Below are positions 1 through 6,560 of a stretch of DNA of 8,210 nucleotides, one piece after another. This DNA is from Chloroflexi bacterium RBG_13_53_26 (GTDB lineage Bacteria; Chloroflexota; Dehalococcoidia; UBA2247; RBG-13-53-26), in contig MGMW01000069.1 in assembly GCA_001795035.1 (NCBI GenBank), forward strand, positions 1-8,210, given 5' to 3'. The notes below the pieces were generated by a model, which was not told the origin of the DNA, searched no databases, and worked only from the letters and a program-made list of their open reading frames with translations. The position numbers were made by a program, and so were the translations under genes. Positions within the stretch are counted from its first letter, which is position 1, and every line of letters starts with the position of its first letter.

Positions 1-303
1 GTTGACGACGTGGATCAAGTTGTTAACAGAATGGAAGAACAGTATCATTCTGTGATAAATGGAGACGGCATTGACACTGAGACTCGAGAAGCACTCACGG
101 ATCTTAGAGAAGCAGCACTGACACTTCTCGATTCAATTAAACTAACGGCTCGGCGTGTTATCGATGTAAGAACACACCCAACGACAGCTCGCTTGTTAGC
201 TTTCAAATACTACGGTGATGATCAACAAGGTGAGGCTATCGCTAACCTCAACAGTGGCAACGTGTCTGACTTGTCAGGTACTGTCCAGGTGTTAACAGAA
301 TGA
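1..303 (+). CDS. DNA circularization / tail assembly protein, C-terminal part (Mu gpN family), 5' truncated
   Basis: The reading frame is open from base 1, so the gene begins upstream; about 100 C-terminal residues are visible. The end of the protein, with the stretch TARLLAFKYYGDD followed by a short run to LTE, matches the C-terminal pattern I know from the phage DNA circularization N family (a leucine-rich helix, then a Y-G-D motif). In Mu this protein (gp43/N) works in tail and baseplate assembly, despite the historical name. The first part is helical and charged. The stop overlaps the next start as ATGA, which suggests translational coupling with the hub gene. Family call from memory of the pattern and from position directly before the gp44-like gene; no search was run. 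Confidence 0.72.
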   Translation, partial: VDDVDQVVNRMEEQYHSVINGDGIDTETREALTDLREAALTLLDSIKLTARRVIDVRTHPTTARLLAFKYYGDDQQGEAIANLNSGNVSDLSGTVQVLTE

Positions 304-1385
304 TTCTTGAAGTTAACGGGGTACAGTATAACTTCTTCACTGACATCGGTGTTAACATCCGTATGGATGCGCTGTGCCGAGAGTTTAGTTTTGGTACGTC
401 ACTCGTCGCTGGTGAAGTTCTTCCATTCAAGGGTGGTGAAGCGTGTCGTGTTCTTGATAACGATGACGTCATCGTCACAGGGCATATTGAACGAGTGGAT
501 ATCGAATACTCGTCTACGTCCCACACCATCTCCGTAGCTGGTCGTGATAAGACAGGCGATCTACTTGATTCAACACTGCGTAGTGTTTCGGACTTTCTTC
601 CACCGATTACACTCAAGCGAGCGATTCAACTAGCTATCAAGGACGTCGGTGCTGAAATCGAGGTTATCGATTTAGCTCGTCCTGAATCGTTCAAGACAGC
701 AACTGATCTCATTGCTCCTGAACCTGGTGAGGGCGCTTTTGAATTCCTCGAGAAGCTAGCGAAGAAGAGAAAGGTTCTTCTTACATCGGACGGTGACGGT
801 AACATTGTTATCACACGCGCTGGCACAGACAGGTCAGCAGGATCCATCCAGAACATTGTTGGAGCAGTTGATAACAACGTGCTCTCGTCGTCAATTAGCT
901 ATGACACCACCGCGAGGTTTTACAAGTATACATTCACATCATCTTTGAACCTTGTGGCGCTGGCCAAGGCGGGCATAGTTGTCCCTAGCCACATTGTTAA
1001 TCAACGTGGCTACGCGATTGATAGCAGCGTGCGGCGCAGTCGTCAGCTAGCACTCGCCCCGGAGAGTTCCCTCGCGTCCAAGGATAATACAGCAAGAGCG
1101 GAGTGGGAAGCAAACGTTCGCCAATCACGAGGGAAGTTGTACTCTTGCGTGGTACAGGGGCACAGGGAAACCCCGGGTGGATCCCTGTGGGCTGTGAACA
1201 AGTTAGTTCCTGTAGTGGATGAATTCGCTGGTATTGAAGGGGATATGCGTATCAGTGCAGTCGCTTTCTCTTTAGACGAATCTGGGGGCAGCACTACAAC
1301 GCTTATGTGCATGCCGCCAAACGCTTTCGAGCTTTCACTTAGTCAGCCCAAGACGGAGGTCACAGGTGAATCGTTTAGTCAGTAA
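300..1385 (+). CDS. Baseplate hub protein, Mu gp44 (P)-like
   Basis: A 361-residue protein of the size expected for Mu gp44, the trimeric hub that joins the tail tube end to the spike in contractile tails. Visible family marks: an N-terminal beta domain, the segment VAGRDKTGDLLDST (about residues 79-92) typical of the second domain, a helical segment GEGAFEFLEKLAKKR (143-157), and the C-terminal PGGSLWAVNKLVPVVDE (292-308) followed by a GG-STTTLMCMPPNAFEL end. The ATG overlaps the upstream stop (ATGA) and has only a weak AGG at 287-289, so translation probably depends on termination of the preceding gene. Its 3' end overlaps the spike gene by 20 bases. The order hub then spike is the canonical one. 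Confidence 0.88.
   Translation: MILEVNGVQYNFFTDIGVNIRMDALCREFSFGTSLVAGEVLPFKGGEACRVLDNDDVIVTGHIERVDIEYSSTSHTISVAGRDKTGDLLDSTLRSVSDFLPPITLKRAIQLAIKDVGAEIEVIDLARPESFKTATDLIAPEPGEGAFEFLEKLAKKRKVLLTSDGDGNIVITRAGTDRSAGSIQNIVGAVDNNVLSSSISYDTTARFYKYTFTSSLNLVALAKAGIVVPSHIVNQRGYAIDSSVRRSRQLALAPESSLASKDNTARAEWEANVRQSRGKLYSCVVQGHRETPGGSLWAVNKLVPVVDEFAGIEGDMRISAVAFSLDESGGSTTTLMCMPPNAFELSLSQPKTEVTGESFSQ
1355..1359 (+). promoter_or_regulatory. Ribosome binding site of the spike gene
   Basis: A perfect GGAGG lies six bases before the GTG at 1366, inside the end of the hub gene. It supports the GTG as the true start of the spike gene, although the start lies within the upstream coding region. Confidence 0.75.
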
Positions 1386-1893
1386 ATTGATCCGCTGGGC
1401 TAGTGTCGTTAGAGCAGGAAAAGATGACGACCAGTTCCCTACTCAACAGGTTGAGTATTTCGGGAAGACTGCTGACTGCATCATGATTTTTCCGTACGGC
1501 ATGCACGCGAATGTCGATGGCAACTCGTTGGCAGTCATGCTGGCGATGAACGGGGCGCTAGATAGTCGTGTAGCTATCCCAACGAGTATGAATCGTCGAG
1601 CTGTTCTAGCTTCCGGCGAGGTTACATTCTATAATCCTGTTACCGGGAGTGCTGTCACGTTCAAGGCGAACGGGGACATCGAAGCGGTATCAGCAAATGA
1701 TATCAAAGCTACCGCAGCCGGTAACATTGAGGCTACAGCCGCGGGCAAGATTACTCTTGATGCTGGTGCGACAGTTGAGGTGAAGGGGTCTACTGGGGCT
1801 GCTGTGAAAGGGATCGTGCAGGGAGATTGTATCTGTGCTTTCACTGGAGCACCACACCCAATGATCAGCGGAACAGTTAAAGGGAGTATGTGA
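1366..1893 (+). CDS. Baseplate spike, Mu gp45 / baseplate assembly protein V-like
   Basis: A 175-residue spike protein, close in size to Mu gp45. The N-terminal part (1-~80) has the OB-domain pattern of the family, with FPYGMHANV (42-50) in place of the common YGF/S-x-P motif. Residues ~103-140 are a series of short alternating beta repeats (GDIEAVSA, NDIKATAA, GNIEATAA, GKITLDAG, ATVEVKG), as expected for the intertwined triangular beta-helix shaft of a membrane-piercing spike. The C-terminus carries GDCICAFTGAPHPM (153-166), a Cys-x-Cys and His that could bind a metal at the tip (inference). The start is GTG with a strong GGAGG six bases upstream. The spike would be trimeric and sit below the hub encoded just before it. 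Confidence 0.85.
   Translation: MNRLVSKLIRWASVVRAGKDDDQFPTQQVEYFGKTADCIMIFPYGMHANVDGNSLAVMLAMNGALDSRVAIPTSMNRRAVLASGEVTFYNPVTGSAVTFKANGDIEAVSANDIKATAAGNIEATAAGKITLDAGATVEVKGSTGAAVKGIVQGDCICAFTGAPHPMISGTVKGSM
1881..1886 (+). promoter_or_regulatory. Ribosome binding site that decides the start of the 75-residue protein
   Basis: AGGGAG lies nine bases before the ATG at 1896 but only three before an in-frame GTG at 1890. The spacing favours ATG 1896 over the longer reading. Confidence 0.6.
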
Positions 1894-1895
1894 CA

Positions 1896-2123
1896 ATGGC
1901 TATGACTGCGAGTGGGATGATGACTAAAGTCATAGCGGCTATCGCTGCGGTACCCGCTGTGCAAAGCAGCAACGGGGCTACAACTCAGACATACCGAGAC
2001 GCTGTGTTGTTGGCTATGTGTCAGGGGATCATCGATGAGGTGGTCGCGAATTCTGAGCTAGTTCCTGTGACTACGGATACAGGCGCTGCTGGAGCGGGCA
2101 TTATAACTGGGACGGTTAAATAA
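1896..2123 (+). CDS. Small tail-cluster protein of unknown function (75 aa)
   Basis: A 75-residue protein in the slot between spike and GP46 genes. It has a Met-rich start (MAMTASGMMTK), an Ala/Val-rich helical part with LAMCQGIIDEV (around residues 46-56) and a Gly/Thr-rich tail (GAAGAGIITGTVK). I recall similar short proteins at this place in other tailed phages with Mu-type baseplates, without an assigned role, so it is probably a real structural or assembly gene. It starts two bases after the spike stop and ends two bases before the next ATG, which fits a tight operon. A start at GTG 1890 would give 77 residues and a 4-base overlap with the spike gene. No catalytic motif or membrane segment is evident. 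Confidence 0.7.
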   Translation: MAMTASGMMTKVIAAIAAVPAVQSSNGATTQTYRDAVLLAMCQGIIDEVVANSELVPVTTDTGAAGAGIITGTVK

Positions 2124-2125
2124 CT

Positions 2126-2557
2126 ATGGGCGCAGATGCTATACTGTATGCAGATGACGAGTATGACTTCAGGCTCGATGCCAACGGGGATATAGCCACA
2201 GCGGATCAACTGGATACAGCTCTTCTGATGAGCCTGTTTTGTGAGAGACGGGCAGCTGAATCAGAGATGCCCGTTCCTGAATTGCGTCGTGGCTGGATTG
2301 GGAATGTTGCTACCCCAGATTTTGAGATCGGGTCGAAGTTGTGGCTATACGAACAAGCACGCATCACGCGGACGACGTTAAACGGGATCACCGCTGAAGC
2401 GCTCGCAGGGTTGAACTGGTTGGTTGAAGATGGCATCGCTGAGAGCGTGATAGTAAACACAACTATAGCTGGGTTGACAGTTACTTTGACACGCCAGAAT
2501 TCAGAAGTCTCAACGCAGTTCTACAAGCTATGGGAGGGCACAGGAAATGCCACTTGA
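2126..2557 (+). CDS. Baseplate protein, GP46 family (Mu gp46-like)
   Basis: A 143-residue protein with the hallmarks of the phage GP46 family: an opening with DFRLDANGDIATADQLDTAL (14-33), a central cluster of charged residues ending in RRGWIGN (54-60), and GSKLWLYEQAR (69-79). It is related in role to P2 gpW and the T4 gp25-type wedge protein and should help link the wedges to the hub or sheath start. The start at ATG 2126 has only a weak Shine-Dalgarno sequence (TGGGACGG around 2108-2115), so coupling to the gene upstream is likely. The 3' end overlaps the baseplate J gene by 11 bases. Length and place in the operon agree with the family. Confidence 0.85.
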   Translation: MGADAILYADDEYDFRLDANGDIATADQLDTALLMSLFCERRAAESEMPVPELRRGWIGNVATPDFEIGSKLWLYEQARITRTTLNGITAEALAGLNWLVEDGIAESVIVNTTIAGLTVTLTRQNSEVSTQFYKLWEGTGNAT

Positions 2558-3857
2558 TCTGCCCACCTCGTCAACTGAGGTAATACAGCGCGCTAAGACG
2601 GCTGTGCTGCGCGAAGTCCCGGGGTCGAATCCGTTCCTGCGTAACAGCTGGATAGGTTCTATCGTCACCAGCATCGCCAGTCGTATCTACGACTTCTACC
2701 TACAGCTGAAAGAAGGCATCAAGCAGTCTATTCCGGACACTGCGACAGACGAATATCTTGTTCGGTGGGCGTCCATCTGGGGCATTACGCGTCTCCCAGC
2801 AACTGGAGCGAGCGGGATTATTGTGTTCACTGGAACAGCTAGCAGTGTTATTCCAGCGGGCACGGTAGTCGCTAGTTCTGACGGAATCGAATATGAAACA
2901 GCTGGCGATGCTACAATCTCACTATCGGCGATTGTAATTTCGTCTCTCACTAGATCCGGGACAGTAGCAACTGCTGTAACGGCTAGTCCGCATAATCTAG
3001 CATCAGGAGTCAGTGCGACGATTGCTGGCGCCAATGAGACGCAGTACAACGTCACAGAAGAGATAACTGTCACAGGTCCAAACTCGTTCACGTTTCCTGT
3101 CTCTGGTTCTCCCGCCACTCCAGCGACTGGGTCTATCACAGCGTCAGCTACATCTGCTTACGCCACGGTGGATGCTCTTGAACTCGGGTTAGCTGGGAAT
3201 CAAGATTCTGGAGTAGAGCTCACCGTTCAGACGCCCATCGCTGGTATCGATAATACTGCTACTGTTTCATACGGGACACTAGCAGGTGGATCCGATTCTG
3301 AAACAGACGATAACCTTCGGTCACGGTTTCTGTCGCGCCTGCAGAATCCTGTAGCTCAATTCAACGCAGCATCAATTGAAGCGAAAGCGAAAGAAGTAGC
3401 AGGAGTCACTCGGGTGTTTGTTCAGGAGATAACGCCCGCTGTTGGTCAGGTGACTATCTACTTCATGCGCGACAATGACACACCCGCGATCCCGAGTGGG
3501 GCTGAAGTTCTCGACGTCTACAACAAGCTACTTGAGATACTTCCAGCCAACACGGATCCTCTCGACATGATTGTATCGGCTCCGGTAGCTGTCGTTGTCG
3601 ATTTTACTTTCTCGGATATCTCACCTGATACTTCTAGTATGAAACAGGCGGTTGAAAATTCCTTGACTCAACTGTTTGGAGAAGAGCTCGGCGTTGGTGA
3701 CGACTTGACTGAGGATGCTTACCGATCGGTTATTTACAACACGGTTGATACTACTACTGGGCAGCGCGTTTCGTCGTTTACCCTAACAGCCCCATCTGGA
3801 ACGATCTCAATCAGTGATACTCTGATTGCTACAAAGGGGGCAGTGACGTGGCTGTAA
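2547..3857 (+). CDS. Baseplate J-like wedge protein (Mu gp47-like) with inserted beta domain
   Basis: A 436-residue baseplate J protein, the wedge component that forms the ring around the hub in contractile tails. Visible family features are the N-terminal helical stretch with NPFLRNSWIGSI (28-39), the DEYLVRWASIWGITRLPATG segment (68-87), the strand series around IPAGTVVASSDGIEYET (102-118), the GGSDSETDDNLRSRFLSRLQ motif (247-266), and VAGVTRVFVQE (284-294). Between residues ~129 and ~200 there is an additional beta module (TRSGTVATAVTASPHNLASG and onward) that splits a strand region usually continuous; see the separate entry. The start ATG has GGGAGGG eight bases upstream, within the end of the GP46 gene. 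The end overlaps the next gene by 10 bases. Confidence 0.9.
   Translation: MPLDLPTSSTEVIQRAKTAVLREVPGSNPFLRNSWIGSIVTSIASRIYDFYLQLKEGIKQSIPDTATDEYLVRWASIWGITRLPATGASGIIVFTGTASSVIPAGTVVASSDGIEYETAGDATISLSAIVISSLTRSGTVATAVTASPHNLASGVSATIAGANETQYNVTEEITVTGPNSFTFPVSGSPATPATGSITASATSAYATVDALELGLAGNQDSGVELTVQTPIAGIDNTATVSYGTLAGGSDSETDDNLRSRFLSRLQNPVAQFNAASIEAKAKEVAGVTRVFVQEITPAVGQVTIYFMRDNDTPAIPSGAEVLDVYNKLLEILPANTDPLDMIVSAPVAVVVDFTFSDISPDTSSMKQAVENSLTQLFGEELGVGDDLTEDAYRSVIYNTVDTTTGQRVSSFTLTAPSGTISISDTLIATKGAVTWL
2931..3146 (+). other. Inserted FCCH-like beta module within the baseplate J protein
   Basis: Residues ~129-200 of the baseplate J protein. The pattern of Thr/Val strands, PHNLASG, an ATIAGANETQYN turn and NSFTFPVSG resembles the short beta domain that I know from many phage tail proteins and that databases often label as an E1 FCCH-like domain. 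It interrupts the strand pair DATISLSA ... AYATVDALELGLAGN, which in simpler baseplate J proteins runs on directly. Boundaries are estimates from the sequence pattern; the label is from memory. Confidence 0.5.
3836..3840 (+). promoter_or_regulatory. Ribosome binding site of the gp48-like gene
   Basis: GGGGG preceded by AAA, seven bases before the GTG at 3848, lies inside the end of the baseplate J gene and supports that GTG as the start. Confidence 0.55.
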
Positions 3858-4447
3858 AGACTCTGACACGCGAAACACACGCGCAACGTCTAGCTGATTA
3901 TCTTCCGGGTGGCAGACTCTTTTCATCGAGGAATATCGCCTCGTCAAACTTGAGAAAGTTTCTTCTCGGGCTGGCTCATGAGATGACTATCGCCGATGGT
4001 CATCTCTGTAACTATCAAAATGATATTGCCCCGAGCGTCACGACGTACTTCATTGACGAGTGGGAGAAGGCTCTAGGCATCCCGGATTCTTGCTTGACAG
4101 GGACAGGGGCACTAGTAGAGCGTCGTCGTGATGTTGTTCTCAAATTAGCTGCTCTAGGTGTGCAGACGGTTGAAGATTTTGTGTATATTGGGAGCTTGTT
4201 TGGAATAACAGTAACTGTTGAATCGTTTATGCGTCATTCTGAATTCCCGCTGATATTCCCTCTGTATCTCGTACCGTCTGGAGCTCAATTGAAGTTTACT
4301 ATTCTTGTTTCATTTACGGTAGCTGCGGTGAGCAGGTTTCCGCTCACCTTCCCATTTACACTCGGTGACAGTGCTGTAACTGTCCTTGAGTGTCTTTTCC
4401 GCCGGTTGAAGCCGGCTAACTGCGACATAATCTTCCAACAGGTATAA
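3848..4447 (+). CDS. Tail/baseplate protein, DUF2313 (Mu gp48 / YmfQ)-like
   Basis: A 199-residue protein matching the DUF2313 family that follows baseplate J in Mu-type phages and is thought to close the wedge and hold the fibre. Marks of the family: HAQRLADYLPGGRLF (11-25) near the start, DEWEKALGIPDSC (70-82) in the middle, and the end ECLFRRLKPANCDIIFQ (181-197). Two similar aromatic strands, FPLIFPLYL (133-141) and FPLTFPFTL (164-172), suggest a paired beta-hairpin. The GTG start overlaps the upstream gene by 10 bases. It ends four bases before the tail spike gene. Confidence 0.83.
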   Translation: MAVKTLTRETHAQRLADYLPGGRLFSSRNIASSNLRKFLLGLAHEMTIADGHLCNYQNDIAPSVTTYFIDEWEKALGIPDSCLTGTGALVERRRDVVLKLAALGVQTVEDFVYIGSLFGITVTVESFMRHSEFPLIFPLYLVPSGAQLKFTILVSFTVAAVSRFPLTFPFTLGDSAVTVLECLFRRLKPANCDIIFQQV

Positions 4448-4451
4448 CGCC

Positions 4452-6092
4452 ATGCAAGACTTGAACGATAAGATCACTGGTAACACTCTCACCGCCAGCG
4501 AGTGGAACCAGGTGCCGAGCGAGATTCAGAACGTCATAGAGGGGTTAGGCATAGCCCTCAGCGGTGCTGACCTCAATCAGCTCGGGAAAGCAATCGCGGG
4601 CTACGTCGCGAATGGCACGTTTTATACTGATTCCGGAGCGGCGAATACTTATGTACTCACGCAGATCGGCTTAAAGAAGGCCGCACCCGCATATACAGAC
4701 GGCATGAAAGTGACGTTCCTCCCGGGGGCGGCGAATACTGGGGCGAGCACTGTTAACGTTGCGACGCTTGGGGTAAAAAGTATTCTAAATGCGACAGGAG
4801 ATTCACTTCCTGCTGGCTCTCTTACAACGACCGCACCTGTAACTATGCAGTACAACGCCGCGGCAGGACACTTTCGCTTAATCAGATCATCATTCATGGA
4901 GACGGTGCTGGACGCCGCCACCAGCAACGCCGCGCTGACGACGCTTACGGCCACCCGCGCCGAGACGGGTGCAATAGCAGTGCCGGTGATCACGATGCTA
5001 CGGCGGCATATCAGTATCGAGGATTTTGGCGGGGTGGGCGACGGTGCGACAGATAACACTGCGGCGTTTAATAGCGCGCTCGCTGCGGCTGTAGCGTCAA
5101 CGCATCGACGACTGATAATCCCTGCCGGTTCGTGGTTATTCAATTCAAAGCCAAACGATATTGCCGCCCCAGTGATGCTCCTAGGGGAGGGAATGTCAAA
5201 TACCATATTAGTTCGCAACTACACCGAGGCCACAAGTACAAAAGGCCTTATAAAAATCATTTGCTCAGCCGGGCACGTTCGAGACCTAGCCATAATCGCC
5301 GCCAGTGGCACGACTGGCGGCGCGTGCCTGTCCGCCGCATCAACGGCCGCCATAGATGCCAGTGGGCTTACCCTGGAAAATATCTGGCTATCAACTTACG
5401 GGGGCGCTTCTGGGAATAATCTCGAATACGGGCTTTACATAGATGGCACAGCTAAGACCTCCGCCCCGGCCGGCGCGCGAACTAATTTTATAAAAAATGC
5501 GCACGTATTCGGGGCCAATCAGGCTAACGCCGCACTGCTTGGCTGCGTCGGTCTGGTGTGGGAGGGCGGTGGACTTTACCAAGCCGGATCAACTACCGGC
5601 GGCACGTTGTATATAGGCGGGGATGCTACCGTTAAAAGTAGCTACGTCAATGTGCATGTTTCCAATATCGGCGGAAAGGTACAGCTCAGTAACTGCGAGT
5701 ATTGCCGCGTTGTCTCGCCCAGCATAACGGGAGACATCGAGAATGCCGACACCTGTACGTATTCTACAGTTCACGGTAAGACCTTCGGAACAAATCAAAA
5801 TAACTGGGTTTCGTCCGGTCTGACTTGGCCGGAGATTTTGGTTGGCGTCGTGTCCTTTGCTACCGGAGCCATTGCTGCGGGGGGTTACGTATCAACGACT
5901 ATAGCAGTACCGGGCGCTGCGGCAGGGGATTTTGTTGAGGTGTCGTTTGTAAACGGCTTAGCGAATTGCACACTCACTGGCTACGTCTCCGCAGCTGACA
6001 CAGTCACTGCCGTATTCACAAACCCCACAGCCGGAGCATTAAATTTAGGCACGTCCAATCTTCGATGCCGTGTTACGAAACCGGCGATGTAA
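4452..6092 (+). CDS. Tail spike / tail fibre with pectate-lyase-like beta-helix
   Basis: A 546-residue receptor-binding protein in three parts. Residues 1-~150 look like an adaptor that docks to the baseplate, with a helical start (TASEWNQVPSEIQNVIEGLG, 14-33) and Thr/Gly-rich beta segments (GAANTGASTVNVATLG). Residues ~187-450 begin with ISIEDFGGVGDGATDNTAAF (187-206), the signature at the head of right-handed beta-helix spikes of the pectate lyase superfamily, followed by irregular short strands. Residues ~465-543 resemble a C-terminal trimerising or carbohydrate-binding beta-sandwich (VPGAAAGDFVEVSF, NPTAGALNLGTSNLRCRVTK). No catalytic residues can be assigned, so depolymerase activity is possible but unproven. 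From about base 4900 the gene uses many GCC/GCG and CGC codons, unlike the upstream baseplate genes, consistent with exchange of the receptor-binding part. The start has a weak AGG at 4440-4442. Confidence 0.85.
   Translation: MQDLNDKITGNTLTASEWNQVPSEIQNVIEGLGIALSGADLNQLGKAIAGYVANGTFYTDSGAANTYVLTQIGLKKAAPAYTDGMKVTFLPGAANTGASTVNVATLGVKSILNATGDSLPAGSLTTTAPVTMQYNAAAGHFRLIRSSFMETVLDAATSNAALTTLTATRAETGAIAVPVITMLRRHISIEDFGGVGDGATDNTAAFNSALAAAVASTHRRLIIPAGSWLFNSKPNDIAAPVMLLGEGMSNTILVRNYTEATSTKGLIKIICSAGHVRDLAIIAASGTTGGACLSAASTAAIDASGLTLENIWLSTYGGASGNNLEYGLYIDGTAKTSAPAGARTNFIKNAHVFGANQANAALLGCVGLVWEGGGLYQAGSTTGGTLYIGGDATVKSSYVNVHVSNIGGKVQLSNCEYCRVVSPSITGDIENADTCTYSTVHGKTFGTNQNNWVSSGLTWPEILVGVVSFATGAIAAGGYVSTTIAVPGAAAGDFVEVSFVNGLANCTLTGYVSAADTVTAVFTNPTAGALNLGTSNLRCRVTKPAM
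5297..5322 (+). repeat. GC-rich inverted repeat within the tail spike gene (10-bp stem)
   Basis: CGCCGCCAGT (5297-5306) and ACTGGCGGCG (5313-5322) are perfect reverse complements with a six-base loop. There is no T-tract after it, and it lies in the beta-helix coding region, so it is not a terminator. It may be a by-product of GC-rich Ala/Gly/Ser codons. Confidence 0.6.
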
Positions 6093-6105
6093 CGTAACGT
6101 AGCCC

Positions 6106-6192
6106 ATGAGCACAGACCTCGAACTTCACGACCGCCTCGCCCGAATCGAGGACGCGATCAAGGTCATCTCAACCGCGATGTTAGAATCATGA
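6106..6192 (+). CDS. Possible 28-residue coiled-coil peptide
   Basis: In the 132-base space between tail spike and holin there is an ATG-started ORF of 28 codons ending in TGA. The peptide begins MSTDLELHDRLARIEDAIK and is strongly amphipathic, with hydrophobic residues spaced as in a short coiled coil; the R-L-A-R-I-E-D pattern resembles the start of several small phage proteins of the lysis region (for example XhlA-like ones), but no membrane segment follows. The GC-rich third codon positions look like coding use and match those of the tail spike. Against it: no clear Shine-Dalgarno sequence (only GTAG at 6099-6102) and very short length. It could be a real small protein or the remnant of a longer one. 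Confidence 0.4.
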   Translation: MSTDLELHDRLARIEDAIKVISTAMLES

Positions 6193-6224
6193 TGATAGCT
6201 ATATAGTTAATATGAGCGAGCGCT

Positions 6225-6560
6225 ATGCCTGAGAAAGACCCCGCCACATACGCAGCCGTTAAAAATCCGGCTACATACACGGCCCTCACATACCTGTGGG
6301 TTATTGCACTTGCCGCATGGGGCGGGGCCGTCAACTACATCAAACGTGTACGGGAGGGGAGTACACAGAGGTTCAACTTTATGGAGCTAGTCGGAGAAAT
6401 CATGACTTCCGCCTTTGCGGGCATAATCACTTTCTGGTTATGCGAGGCTTCTGGAATTAAGCCTCTGGTTACCGCAGCACTGGTTGGCGTGTCAGGTCAC
6501 ATGGGTAGCCGCGCTATCTACATGATCGAAGCGTGGGCGAGGAAGAAATGGGGCCCGTAA
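6225..6560 (+). CDS. Holin, LydA-like / superfamily III
   Basis: A 111-residue membrane protein with three hydrophobic segments: about 20-38 (ALTYLWVIALAAWGGAVNY), 54-74 (around EIMTSAFAGIITFWLCEA) and 79-101 (around LVTAALVGVSGHMGSRAIYM). The end motif ALVGVSGHMGSRAI is characteristic of the LydA-like holin family of Gram-negative phages. It would form the inner-membrane lesion that releases or activates the endolysin at the end of infection. The N-terminus has two similar units, PATYAAVKN and PATYTALTY. The Shine-Dalgarno sequence is weak (GAGCGAG at 6214-6220), and AT-rich DNA lies before it, where a late promoter might sit. The amidase gene downstream fits the lysis role. The 3' end overlaps the lipoprotein gene by 13 bases. 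Confidence 0.82.
   Translation: MPEKDPATYAAVKNPATYTALTYLWVIALAAWGGAVNYIKRVREGSTQRFNFMELVGEIMTSAFAGIITFWLCEASGIKPLVTAALVGVSGHMGSRAIYMIEAWARKKWGP
6539..6542 (+). promoter_or_regulatory. Ribosome binding site that decides the lipoprotein start
   Basis: GAGG lies five bases before the ATG at 6548, within the end of the holin gene. A longer reading from GTG 6533 has no such site and adds only charged residues before the signal peptide, so ATG 6548 is preferred. Confidence 0.55.

Noticed and set aside
21..302. 13-base direct repeat TGTTAACAGAATG at 21-33 and 290-302
   Set aside because: About half such a repeat is expected by chance in 8 kb; both copies are in coding sequence and nothing else is shared around them.
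1161..1189. 8-bp inverted repeat CACAGGGA / TCCCTGTG in the hub gene
   Set aside because: One or two such short stems are expected by chance in a window of this size; it lies in coding sequence without a T-tract.
4327..4348. 7-bp inverted repeat GGTGAGC / GCTCACC near the end of the gp48-like gene, and a similar one at 6444-6465 in the holin gene
   Set aside because: Stems of this length are common by chance and no terminator features follow them.
248..5798. Several minus-strand ORFs of 60-190 codons (for example 2696-3139 and 4649-5218)
   Set aside because: All lie opposite strong + strand genes with recognised products, have no ribosome binding sites or family patterns, and look like shadow frames.
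6178..6212. Possible promoter in the AT-rich DNA before the holin (TATAGT at 6202-6207)
   Set aside because: The -10 match is fair, but no convincing -35 hexamer is found at the right distance (TGTTAG at best), so it is not called as a feature.
6212..6232. Six-codon ORF starting at ATG 6212 and overlapping the holin start
   Set aside because: Too short to support; no Shine-Dalgarno sequence. A leader-peptide role cannot be excluded but nothing shows it.
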